From Rikenellaceae bacterium (GTDB lineage: Bacteria > Bacteroidota > Bacteroidia > Bacteroidales > Rikenellaceae), in the NCBI GenBank assembly GCA_015059805.1, contig SUZO01000014.1, forward strand, positions 1 to 54,143: a stretch of DNA of 54,143 bases, in the 5' to 3' direction. Of this stretch, positions 1 through 6,801 are shown one piece after another; position 1 is the first letter of the stretch; the number at the start of each line of letters is the position of its first letter. The notes below the pieces were generated by a model. That model had not been told where the DNA came from. It saw only the letters and a list, made by a program, of their open reading frames with translations, and did no database searches. Made by a program: the position numbers and the translations under genes.

Positions 1-157
1 GAACTGTGCGGATTATTTCTCTGCTATTCTCAACGCTTGTATGTACTGGCCATCCTGCAGCTGGCCCCACTTGTAGGTCTTTGGCATACTTGTATAGTTC
101 GTCAGCATCATCCTCTTGCCAAGGTCTGAGCAACAATCTTTGGGTTTGTAATTCCAT
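1..157 (-). CDS. GNAT family N-acetyltransferase, N-terminal fragment (runs off left edge)
   Basis: The minus strand opens with ATG at 157 and stays open to the window edge (52 codons). The protein begins [20 protein letters not shown] and contains [12 protein letters not shown] followed by SREIIRT. This is the characteristic beginning of RimJ/RimL-type GNAT acetyltransferases, which move an acetyl group from acetyl-CoA to an amine. The acetyl-CoA binding motif and the rest of the domain lie outside the window, so the substrate cannot be inferred. A well-formed Bacteroidota promoter lies just upstream (-33 TTG at 212-214, -7 TATCTTTA at 184-191), which supports this start and strand. The plus-strand open frame over the same bases has no recognisable content. 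Confidence 0.8.
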   Translation of the reverse strand, partial: MELQTQRLLLRPWQEDDADELYKYAKDLQVGPAAGWPVHTSVENSREIIRTV

Positions 158-183
158 ATCTATTAAATTCCGATTTATGGATG

Positions 184-214
184 TAAAGATATATAATCCG
201 ATTGTAAAAATCAA
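184..214 (-). promoter_or_regulatory. Bacteroidota-type promoter for the GNAT gene
   Basis: On the minus strand TTG (212-214) is followed after 20 nt by TATCTTTA (184-191), close to the TAnnTTTG -7 consensus. The predicted transcript would have a leader of about 20 nt before the ATG at 157. Confidence 0.6.
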
Positions 215-505
215 TATATCAGTATTTTTAATTTGTATGCTCAAGGTGTACACTAACTCTCACCCAGCATCCCACAAAGACACCAATCATTCCAATAATA
301 TCCAAATGCGTGTTAAATAATTTAACGGTTTGATTTATAGAGAATTACAAAGATTGCTTTTCAATAATGAGAATCTTCCGTAAAGTCCCTAATACACATA
401 GAGAAATGGTTACCAATAAGATAGATTATTTTAGTGTCAACCTGTGATATATTAACTAAAAAAATCCTATGATAGTATTTTTATGAATTGAATATGTTGT
501 TAAAA

Positions 506-537
506 TTTGTGAATGTCGTAAATTGTTTATACCTTTG
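506..537 (+). promoter_or_regulatory. Promoter of the phosphoesterase lipoprotein
   Basis: TTTG (506-509), 20-nt spacer, TACCTTTG (530-537). Both elements match the Bacteroidota sigma-ABfr consensus exactly. The start codon is 34 nt downstream of the -7 box. Confidence 0.75.
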
Positions 538-571
538 CTTGATTGTAAATATTTAACCTAAAATACTATTT

Positions 572-3500
572 ATGAGAAAATTTGGAATAATATCATTGCT
601 CTGTATGCTTGCCGTTGTGGCATGTAAGAAGAATGATAGTCAGATTGATGAGAAGCCTGTTGAGGGTGTGACAACTATTGAACAGGTGACTGCACAGATT
701 GACACTCAGACCAGAGTGAGTGCCTTGATTGACAGTAATGGCGATTTTTCTGCTTATTGGGGTAGCAGTGATAAGATTGCCGTGACCGATTTGGCGAAGA
801 GCGCGACGTTTATTATTAAGCGTGGTGCGGGTAGTGTAAATGGTCTATTTGCGGGAAATTTTGAGCCGTCAAAAGAGACTATTTATGCAATATATCCATC
901 TTCTGCGGTCTTACTATCTTCTGGTAAGGTGGTGGCATCTATCCCCGCTGAGCAGAGTTATGTCTCTGCTCGTGGTGCAGATTTGAAGGAGAAGGTTTTA
1001 CTTGTTGGCTCAGCGAAAGAATCTACAGACTTTATCCTCTCACCTGCAGCAGCGGTGCTACTTTTTGATATTACATTGCCAGCAGAACGCGAGATTTGGG
1101 CTGTAACTGTTGAGAGTGAAAAGGTAGGCATTGCTGGTAAGGGTAGTATTGAGCTTGGTAGCGGTATTATTCGTGACTTAGAGGCTAAGAGTCTTGTTTT
1201 GAACTATGAATCGCACCCAAAGGGTAAGAGTGCTGATGGTTGGGCTACTATTGCAGCTGTAGATCTAAATAGCGCAGGCGGTAAGGTTACCTTCGCTGTT
1301 CAGACCGATGAGGGCGTATATACCTTCTGCACTACACCTGAGAAGTTTGAGGCTGGTGGTGTGTATAAGGTAGAGCTCTCGGTAGAGAAGTTTGTGCAGG
1401 TGAATAAGCTGGAGGAAATTAAGCAGGGTGAGTATTACTATAGCTTGGGTAGCTCAATCCCTGAGCCAGAGCCGGATCCAGAGCCAGAGGTTGATGAGAA
1501 ACTCAATGTTCGTGCTGTGCGCGTGACAGACTCTACTGTTGCTATTGGTTGGACCATTACCGCTGCAAATATCCCTTATATTGGCGAGATTATTCCAAAT
1601 CAAAGCGCGGACTACACTACAGATATTACAAAGCAGTATAAGGTTGCCCTCTATCGTGACGAGGCTTGTACAGACCTTGTTGTTAGTGTAAGTCCAGTGC
1701 AGAAGAATCTGGCAGATAATAAGGATTTGTTCAACGCAACAACCTGTCCTCCACGCTTTGTATTTAGTGGTCTTGAGCCTGCGACTACATACTATGCAAA
1801 GGTTACTAATATTACTGATAACTACTCAAATACAAAACCTGTTCAGGTAACAACAAAGGCTCCAGTAGCAGATAAGAAGAATATCGTTACTGCAAATGCA
1901 AAGGCGGGCGATATGATTGTATATGAGAACTTTGCTGGTCTTGTTTATGCTGGTGAGGGAGGCGCTCGTGCAGCGGGTATCTCTCGTACTGACCGTAATA
2001 AGCTGACAAGCTTTGATGGAGCTGATGTTAAGGGTGAGATTACTGCAAGTGATAATGGTTACTATACTGTAGATGGCGGAACAGAGATTGGTCTGTTTAA
2101 CACTCTTGCAGGTCTTGTTGATGAGATGGGCGTTCAGGACTGGGGTTATATTGGTAGCGCCCCTGGCTCTATCTGCGCTCGCTCTGGTTTCTTGAAGATT
2201 GGTACATCAAACAATCGCTCACTTGTTTGTACTCCTGTGCTTAATGCTATTCCAAAGGGTAAGTTAGCGACTCTGAAGGTTGTCTTTAACGCTGCCCCAT
2301 ACGGCTCAAATAGTGCGCTTACTGTTGAGGATTACGATGCGGAGCGTTATATGGCTGTTAAGGCACTTACGGGTGCAAATATTGGTAGTGGTAACTTGGT
2401 TACATATTCGGATGTTGCTGACGAGCAGCAGCTTACGCTTCAGGGTAACTATGTATCAGATTGGAAGGAGTACTCTGTAACCCTTACAGGTGTACCTTCT
2501 GGTGCATCTATCGCTTTGGGTGGCGCTCTGGATGCATCAACGACAAATCGTATGTTCTTGGATGATATTCGCGTATTTGTTACCGCTCTTGAGGATGCAC
2601 CATCATCACCGATAGCTAAGGGTACAATCACCTATGCTGACGGTACACCTGCAGCAGGTGTGAGCGTTTCGGATGGTTATACTGTTGTTCAGACCGCTGC
2701 TGACGGTACTTATACTATCGAAAAGCCTCATAAGGATGCGTGGTATATCTACTACACTGTTCCAGCAGAGTGTCAGGTAACTGTAAACCAGTATGGTCAG
2801 CCAGCATTCTATACAAAGTATAGCTCAACAAAGAGTGTATATAACTTTACACTTACAAAACTTGCTGGTGGTAAGGAGAGTAACTTCTCGCTCTTCTGCC
2901 TTGCAGACCCTCAGTGCCATGGAGCAACACGCTCTCCTCAGGTAAAAGCCGACACATACCGTTTTAATAACGAGTCTGTACCTGCAATCAAGGCGCATGC
3001 TCAGACTAAGTCAGCGCCTTGTTATGGCGTAACTCTTGGTGATATTGTATATTCAGAGGGTGGCCGTAATTCAACAAGTTATATGGATGATATGCGTGGT
3101 TATATGGCAAAAGATAAGATAGGTATGCCTGTATTCCAGACTATGGGTAACCACGACTATACATATTTCTACTCTTCAAAGCCAATCGCTGCAGATGCGA
3201 CCTCGTCTAACTATAACATTAAGGCTCAGCGAGCATTTGAGGATGTGTTTGGTCCGATAAACTACTCTTGGGATCGTGGTGATGCGCATATCGTTTGTAT
3301 GCGCAATATGCAGTGGACAAGTGATAAGGATGCAGGTAAATATAACTCTCCTACCTTCACTTCTGAGCAGATTGCATGGCTTAAGCAGGATTTGTCATTT
3401 GTACCAAAGGATAAACTTGTGATATTCTGCGTCCATGTACCTCTTATAAATTCATCAAAGACAGGCGTGCAGGATGTAATATCTCTGCTTAAACAGTACA

Positions 3501-4204
3501 AGGAGGCTCATATTATGTCAGGACATACACACTATATGCGCAATGAGCCTACAAGGTCTGGCGGAATTTATGAGCATGTTCACGCTGCAGTTTGCGGAAA
3601 CTGGTGGTGGTCTAATATCAATGGCGATGGCTGTCCAAATGGCTATGGAGTCTACGATATTGAGGGCAATACAATCAAGAACTGGTACTATATGGGTGTA
3701 AACCCTGGTATGAATGATAGAGATTACCAGATTCGTCTATATCGCGGTGACCTTATCTGTGGCGGCTCAAAGACATACTTCAACCTCCAGCATGGTAACA
3801 ATGTTATTATTGCCAATGTCTTTAATGCAGATAAGAACTGGAAGGTTAAAATCTATGAGGACGAGACAAGCTACGATATGATAGCTATTGGAGAGAAGAA
3901 ATATACTCCAGCAAATAACTCCATAGGAACAACCAGCCCTGTATCTGTGCCAACAGACTCTGGTCAGGACTGGTGGGCTATTGGCTACCACATCGGTGTA
4001 GTGGGAAGAAGCGGTACAAGTGGTAGTTATCATACAAACTGCTTCCATATGTATAAGCACACTTTGAGGAAACCTAATGCAAAGATTCGTGTTGAGGCTA
4101 CTGATTGCTTTGGCAGGACATACACACAAGCAGAGATTCTTTCAAATACCGCAAGTGGTGGATATAATAGTGCTATTTACACAAATGTTCCTTGGAATTA
4201 TTAG
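572..4204 (+). CDS. Calcineurin-like phosphoesterase lipoprotein, multidomain
   Basis: A 1210-aa protein with a lipoprotein signal (lipobox LAVVAC, Cys18), so probably anchored at the outer membrane or surface. Domain order: a fimbrillin-like N-terminal domain (about 45-290; TRVSAL..., FSAYWGSSDKIAV and YAIYPSS are typical), an acidic PEPEPDPEPE linker near 300, an FN3-like domain (about 310-430), a beta-rich carbohydrate-binding-like region (about 450-680), a carboxypeptidase-regulatory-like domain (about 685-770), then a metallophosphatase domain (about 775-1000) and a C-terminal beta domain. The metal-site motifs are visible: LADPQCH near 777, LGDIV, GNHDY near 859, a catalytic HVP, and SGHTH near 983. 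This matches the MetallophosN/Metallophos/MetallophosC family of Bacteroidota; the substrate is unknown. It is monocistronic, with its own promoter and a strong terminator. Confidence 0.85.
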   Translation: MRKFGIISLLCMLAVVACKKNDSQIDEKPVEGVTTIEQVTAQIDTQTRVSALIDSNGDFSAYWGSSDKIAVTDLAKSATFIIKRGAGSVNGLFAGNFEPSKETIYAIYPSSAVLLSSGKVVASIPAEQSYVSARGADLKEKVLLVGSAKESTDFILSPAAAVLLFDITLPAEREIWAVTVESEKVGIAGKGSIELGSGIIRDLEAKSLVLNYESHPKGKSADGWATIAAVDLNSAGGKVTFAVQTDEGVYTFCTTPEKFEAGGVYKVELSVEKFVQVNKLEEIKQGEYYYSLGSSIPEPEPDPEPEVDEKLNVRAVRVTDSTVAIGWTITAANIPYIGEIIPNQSADYTTDITKQYKVALYRDEACTDLVVSVSPVQKNLADNKDLFNATTCPPRFVFSGLEPATTYYAKVTNITDNYSNTKPVQVTTKAPVADKKNIVTANAKAGDMIVYENFAGLVYAGEGGARAAGISRTDRNKLTSFDGADVKGEITASDNGYYTVDGGTEIGLFNTLAGLVDEMGVQDWGYIGSAPGSICARSGFLKIGTSNNRSLVCTPVLNAIPKGKLATLKVVFNAAPYGSNSALTVEDYDAERYMAVKALTGANIGSGNLVTYSDVADEQQLTLQGNYVSDWKEYSVTLTGVPSGASIALGGALDASTTNRMFLDDIRVFVTALEDAPSSPIAKGTITYADGTPAAGVSVSDGYTVVQTAADGTYTIEKPHKDAWYIYYTVPAECQVTVNQYGQPAFYTKYSSTKSVYNFTLTKLAGGKESNFSLFCLADPQCHGATRSPQVKADTYRFNNESVPAIKAHAQTKSAPCYGVTLGDIVYSEGGRNSTSYMDDMRGYMAKDKIGMPVFQTMGNHDYTYFYSSKPIAADATSSNYNIKAQRAFEDVFGPINYSWDRGDAHIVCMRNMQWTSDKDAGKYNSPTFTSEQIAWLKQDLSFVPKDKLVIFCVHVPLINSSKTGVQDVISLLKQYKEAHIMSGHTHYMRNEPTRSGGIYEHVHAAVCGNWWWSNINGDGCPNGYGVYDIEGNTIKNWYYMGVNPGMNDRDYQIRLYRGDLICGGSKTYFNLQHGNNVIIANVFNADKNWKVKIYEDETSYDMIAIGEKKYTPANNSIGTTSPVSVPTDSGQDWWAIGYHIGVVGRSGTSGSYHTNCFHMYKHTLRKPNAKIRVEATDCFGRTYTQAEILSNTASGGYNSAIYTNVPWNY

Positions 4205-4227
4205 CATATATTAGTCAAACTTTGGTT

Positions 4228-4258
4228 AAGGCGGGCAGTTGTGTCCGCCTTTTTTTTT
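4228..4258 (+). terminator. Intrinsic terminator of the phosphoesterase gene
   Basis: AAGGCGG (4228-4234) pairs with CCGCCTT (4245-4251) across a 10-nt loop, followed by an unbroken run of T to 4258. Confidence 0.85.
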
Positions 4259-4306
4259 CGGCTTGATATTTGTTTTTATAGTGTTGTACCATCGCCAAAA
4301 ATTAGT

Positions 4307-4780
4307 ATGAAAAGATTGTTTGTAGTGGTTGTGGTGCTCTTATGTGGCATTGCAACATCTTTTGCTGAGAATAGGGAGCGACTGATAGCTCAGACAGACT
4401 CGCTTGTGCACTCGCGCAGGTGGTCCTTCCGCCCCGTAACTATGCAGAATCCCGATAGTGGCACTACGCGCGACGTTTACGCCTACAACTTCTTCTTTAA
4501 CATGGATAGCTCCTATGTGACAGTGAGCATGCCCGTAGAGTGGGTCAATATGTCAATCTTTACAGAGGAGTTTACAGCTCAAGTAGATAACTATTCAGCA
4601 TCTTTTGTCGATGGTGACTATTGGCGGATACTCTTTACAGTAGATAGCAAAAGTGGTAATTGGGCGGTAGAGCTTGCTGTAGAGCCGACAACAGGGAGGG
4701 TGAACTTGGCTATTGTTGCACAACAGGGGGTAATGCGTTATGTAGGCGCATTTTATGTTTTGAAAAACGAGAGAAAATAG
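4307..4780 (+). CDS. DUF4251 family secreted protein
   Basis: A 157-aa protein starting MKRLFVVVVVLLCGIATSFA, a clean signal peptide ending near residue 20. The body, with YNFFFNMDSSYVTVSMPVEW, the aromatic-rich YSASFVDGDYWRILFTV and a closing beta-rich segment, resembles DUF4251, a small periplasmic family found in Bacteroidota with no known activity. An in-frame start at 4241 lies inside the previous terminator and would destroy the signal peptide, so 4307 is preferred. The promoter of the downstream ispF overlaps the end of this gene. A convincing promoter of its own was not found; GATATTTG at 4265-4272 is only a partial match. Confidence 0.7.
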   Translation: MKRLFVVVVVLLCGIATSFAENRERLIAQTDSLVHSRRWSFRPVTMQNPDSGTTRDVYAYNFFFNMDSSYVTVSMPVEWVNMSIFTEEFTAQVDNYSASFVDGDYWRILFTVDSKSGNWAVELAVEPTTGRVNLAIVAQQGVMRYVGAFYVLKNERK

Positions 4781-4789
4781 CTATATTTG
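4759..4789 (+). promoter_or_regulatory. Promoter of ispF-pepD
   Basis: TTTG (4759-4762), 19-nt spacer, TATATTTG (4782-4789). It overlaps the last codons of the DUF4251 gene and leaves a leader of about 12-17 nt before ispF. Confidence 0.65.
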
Positions 4790-4806
4790 TGAAAAATTAT
4801 AGCTCT

Positions 4807-5286
4807 ATGAATTTTAGAATTGGTCACGGCTACGATGTTCATGCTTTAGGTGATGGGCTGCGCTTGGTGTTAGGTGGGGTGGAGATTCCCCATACAAAGG
4901 GTTGTATTGCTCACTCTGATGGTGATGTGTTGATTCATGCACTGTGCGACGCTCTGCTTGGGGCGGCGGCTTTGGGTGATATTGGTAAGCATTTTCCCGA
5001 TAGCTCTGCCGAGTTTAAGGGTATTGATTCAATGTTACTTCTTGGTAGGGTGGTCGTGCTGCTTGCTGAGCATGGCTATAAGGTCGGCAATGTTGATGTT
5101 ACTGTGGCAATGCAGCGACCAAAGTTGCGACCATATATAGATATTATGCGCGAGCGTATTGCTGAGCGTATCGGTATTGATGTTCAATCTGTATCAGTCA
5201 AGGCGACAACCACTGAGCACTTAGGTTTTGAGGGCGAAGAGAAGGGTGTCTCTGCTACGGCTGTTGCGTTAATTTATAGGGAGTAG
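4807..5286 (+). CDS. ispF: 2-C-methyl-D-erythritol 2,4-cyclodiphosphate synthase
   Basis: IspF converts CDP-methylerythritol 2-phosphate to methylerythritol cyclodiphosphate with loss of CMP, in the cytosolic MEP isoprenoid pathway. The 159-aa length is normal. Metal ligands are in RIGHGYDVH (Asp10, His12) and in AHSDGDVLIHALCDALLGAA (His44 is the third). ALGDIGKHFPD, VTVAMQRPKL and VKATTTEHLGF are all family hallmarks. The frame is open further upstream (to 4660), but only the ATG at 4807 gives the canonical N-terminus. pepD follows after 2 nt, so the two are co-transcribed and probably translationally coupled. Confidence 0.97.
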   Translation: MNFRIGHGYDVHALGDGLRLVLGGVEIPHTKGCIAHSDGDVLIHALCDALLGAAALGDIGKHFPDSSAEFKGIDSMLLLGRVVVLLAEHGYKVGNVDVTVAMQRPKLRPYIDIMRERIAERIGIDVQSVSVKATTTEHLGFEGEEKGVSATAVALIYRE

Positions 5287-5288
5287 AT

Positions 5289-6731
5289 ATGACAATTAGA
5301 GATTTGCAACCCAAACTGATTTGGGAGATTTTTGATGAAATTACCGCTGTGCCTCGTCCTTCAAAGCATGAGGAGAAGATTATTGAGTACCTTTTGGATT
5401 TTGCTAAGAGGTATAATTTAGAGGCGGAGCGTGACCAGATAGGTAATGTCGTTATTCGCAAGGCGGCTACTGCTGGTTATGAGGGTGTGCCAACAGTGAT
5501 TTTGCAGTCGCACATGGATATGGTGTGTGAGAAAAATTCAGATACGGTACACGATTTTATGACAGAGCCTATTCGTACAAAGATTGAGGATGGCTGGGTT
5601 AAGGCTGAGGGTACTACTCTTGGTGCCGACTGTGGTATCGGCATGGCGGCGGCGTTAGCTGTGCTCGTTGATCCAACAGTTGAGCACGGCGCAATTGAGG
5701 CTCTGTTTACAGTGGATGAGGAGACTGGTTTAACTGGTGCCTTTAACCTCGGTGAGGGTATGCTGACGGGTAAATATCTGATAAATCTCGACTCTGAGGA
5801 TGAGGGTGAGATATTTATCGGTTGCGCAGGTGGTGTTGATACACTCGGATATTTTGCTTATCAGACGGAGAAGTTACCTGCAGGATATGAGTACTACCGC
5901 ATAGGTGTCTCTGGTCTTAAGGGCGGTCACTCTGGTGACGATATTGATAAGGGACTGGGTAATGCAAACAAGATTTTGGCACATTTCCTATACGATGCTG
6001 AGCGATTTGGTATTCGCCTCGGTATGTTTGACGGTGGAAATCTGCGCAATGCTATCCCGCGTGAGGCTTACGCTGTTGTGGCTGTGCCAGAGCATACAGC
6101 ACTAATTTTTGAGACCTCACTCGCTAACTATGTTTCGGCGGTAAAGGCTCTCTATGCAGCTACCGAGCCGAACCTTAAGATTACTTTAGCTCAGGCGGCT
6201 GAACAGCCTGTGATTGATGAAGATACACAGTCGTCACTCCTTGCAGCTATCGTTGGATTGCCAAATGGCGTGCTGGCTATGTCGCAGACTATGAAGGGTC
6301 TTGTTGAGACCTCTACAAATACAGCTTCTGTGAAGTTTGTGGATGGTAAGATTGTCGTAACAACCTCCCAGCGTTCAAGCGTTGAGATTGCGAAGAAAAA
6401 CGCTATGCATAGTGTTGAAGCGGTGCTTGCATTGTCTGGCGCAACTGTAGAACACTCAGATGGTTATCCAGGTTGGACTCCTAATCCAAATTCGTCACTT
6501 TTGGCTTGGAGTATTGATAGCTATAAGTCTCTATTTGGCGCCGAGCCTAAGGTGCGCGCAATACATGCAGGTCTTGAGTGCGGTCTGTTCCTTGAGAAGT
6601 ATCCACACCTTGAGATGGTATCGTTTGGTCCGACACTTAGGGGTGTTCACTCGCCAGATGAACGCTTGGAGATAGCTACCGTGGATAAATTCTGGAGACT
6701 GCTACTCGATGTGTTAAAACGTGTGAAATAA
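5289..6731 (+). CDS. pepD: Aminoacyl-histidine dipeptidase (peptidase family M20C)
   Basis: A 480-aa cytosolic metallodipeptidase that hydrolyses Xaa-His and related dipeptides using two metal ions. Visible active-site residues: SHMDM (His75, Asp77), GADCGIG (Asp114), the DEET catalytic and ligand pair Glu144-Glu145, the NLDSED ligand (Asp168), and the distal His426 in RAIHAGLECG. LKGGHSGDDID marks the lid domain. Length fits PepD (about 485 aa). It sits 2 nt after ispF and ends in a strong terminator, making a two-gene operon. No metabolic link to isoprenoid synthesis is evident. Confidence 0.95.
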   Translation: MTIRDLQPKLIWEIFDEITAVPRPSKHEEKIIEYLLDFAKRYNLEAERDQIGNVVIRKAATAGYEGVPTVILQSHMDMVCEKNSDTVHDFMTEPIRTKIEDGWVKAEGTTLGADCGIGMAAALAVLVDPTVEHGAIEALFTVDEETGLTGAFNLGEGMLTGKYLINLDSEDEGEIFIGCAGGVDTLGYFAYQTEKLPAGYEYYRIGVSGLKGGHSGDDIDKGLGNANKILAHFLYDAERFGIRLGMFDGGNLRNAIPREAYAVVAVPEHTALIFETSLANYVSAVKALYAATEPNLKITLAQAAEQPVIDEDTQSSLLAAIVGLPNGVLAMSQTMKGLVETSTNTASVKFVDGKIVVTTSQRSSVEIAKKNAMHSVEAVLALSGATVEHSDGYPGWTPNPNSSLLAWSIDSYKSLFGAEPKVRAIHAGLECGLFLEKYPHLEMVSFGPTLRGVHSPDERLEIATVDKFWRLLLDVLKRVK

Positions 6732-6737
6732 GAGCTT

Positions 6738-6765
6738 GAGGAGGTTAAAAACCTCCTCTTTTTTT
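6738..6765 (+). terminator. Intrinsic terminator of ispF-pepD
   Basis: GAGGAGG (6738-6744) pairs perfectly with CCTCCTC (6752-6758), followed by seven T. Confidence 0.9.
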
Positions 6766-6796
6766 GTGAAAAGATACCTATTTTTTTGTATCTTTG
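6763..6796 (+). promoter_or_regulatory. Promoter of the amidase/GH20/transporter/dusB operon
   Basis: The -7 box TATCTTTG (6789-6796) is perfect. The best -33 is TTTG at 6763-6766 with a slightly long 22-nt spacer, overlapping the T-run of the preceding terminator. Only 5 nt separate the -7 box from the ATG at 6802, so the mRNA would be leaderless or nearly so. Confidence 0.55.
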
Positions 6797-6801
6797 TCAC
6801 T

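Larger units (their letters stand above)
158..571. other. AT-rich divergent intergenic region
   Basis: About 414 nt separate the GNAT start (minus) from the phosphoesterase lipoprotein start (plus). It holds the two divergent promoters listed separately. The remaining part, roughly 215-505, is AT-rich. I see no coding frame with protein-like composition, no strong hairpin and no repeat in it. Confidence 0.6.

Noticed and set aside
6..320. Open frame of 104 codons on the plus strand
   Set aside because: It lies opposite a clearly recognisable GNAT acetyltransferase N-terminus and a good minus-strand promoter; its translation has no protein-like features.
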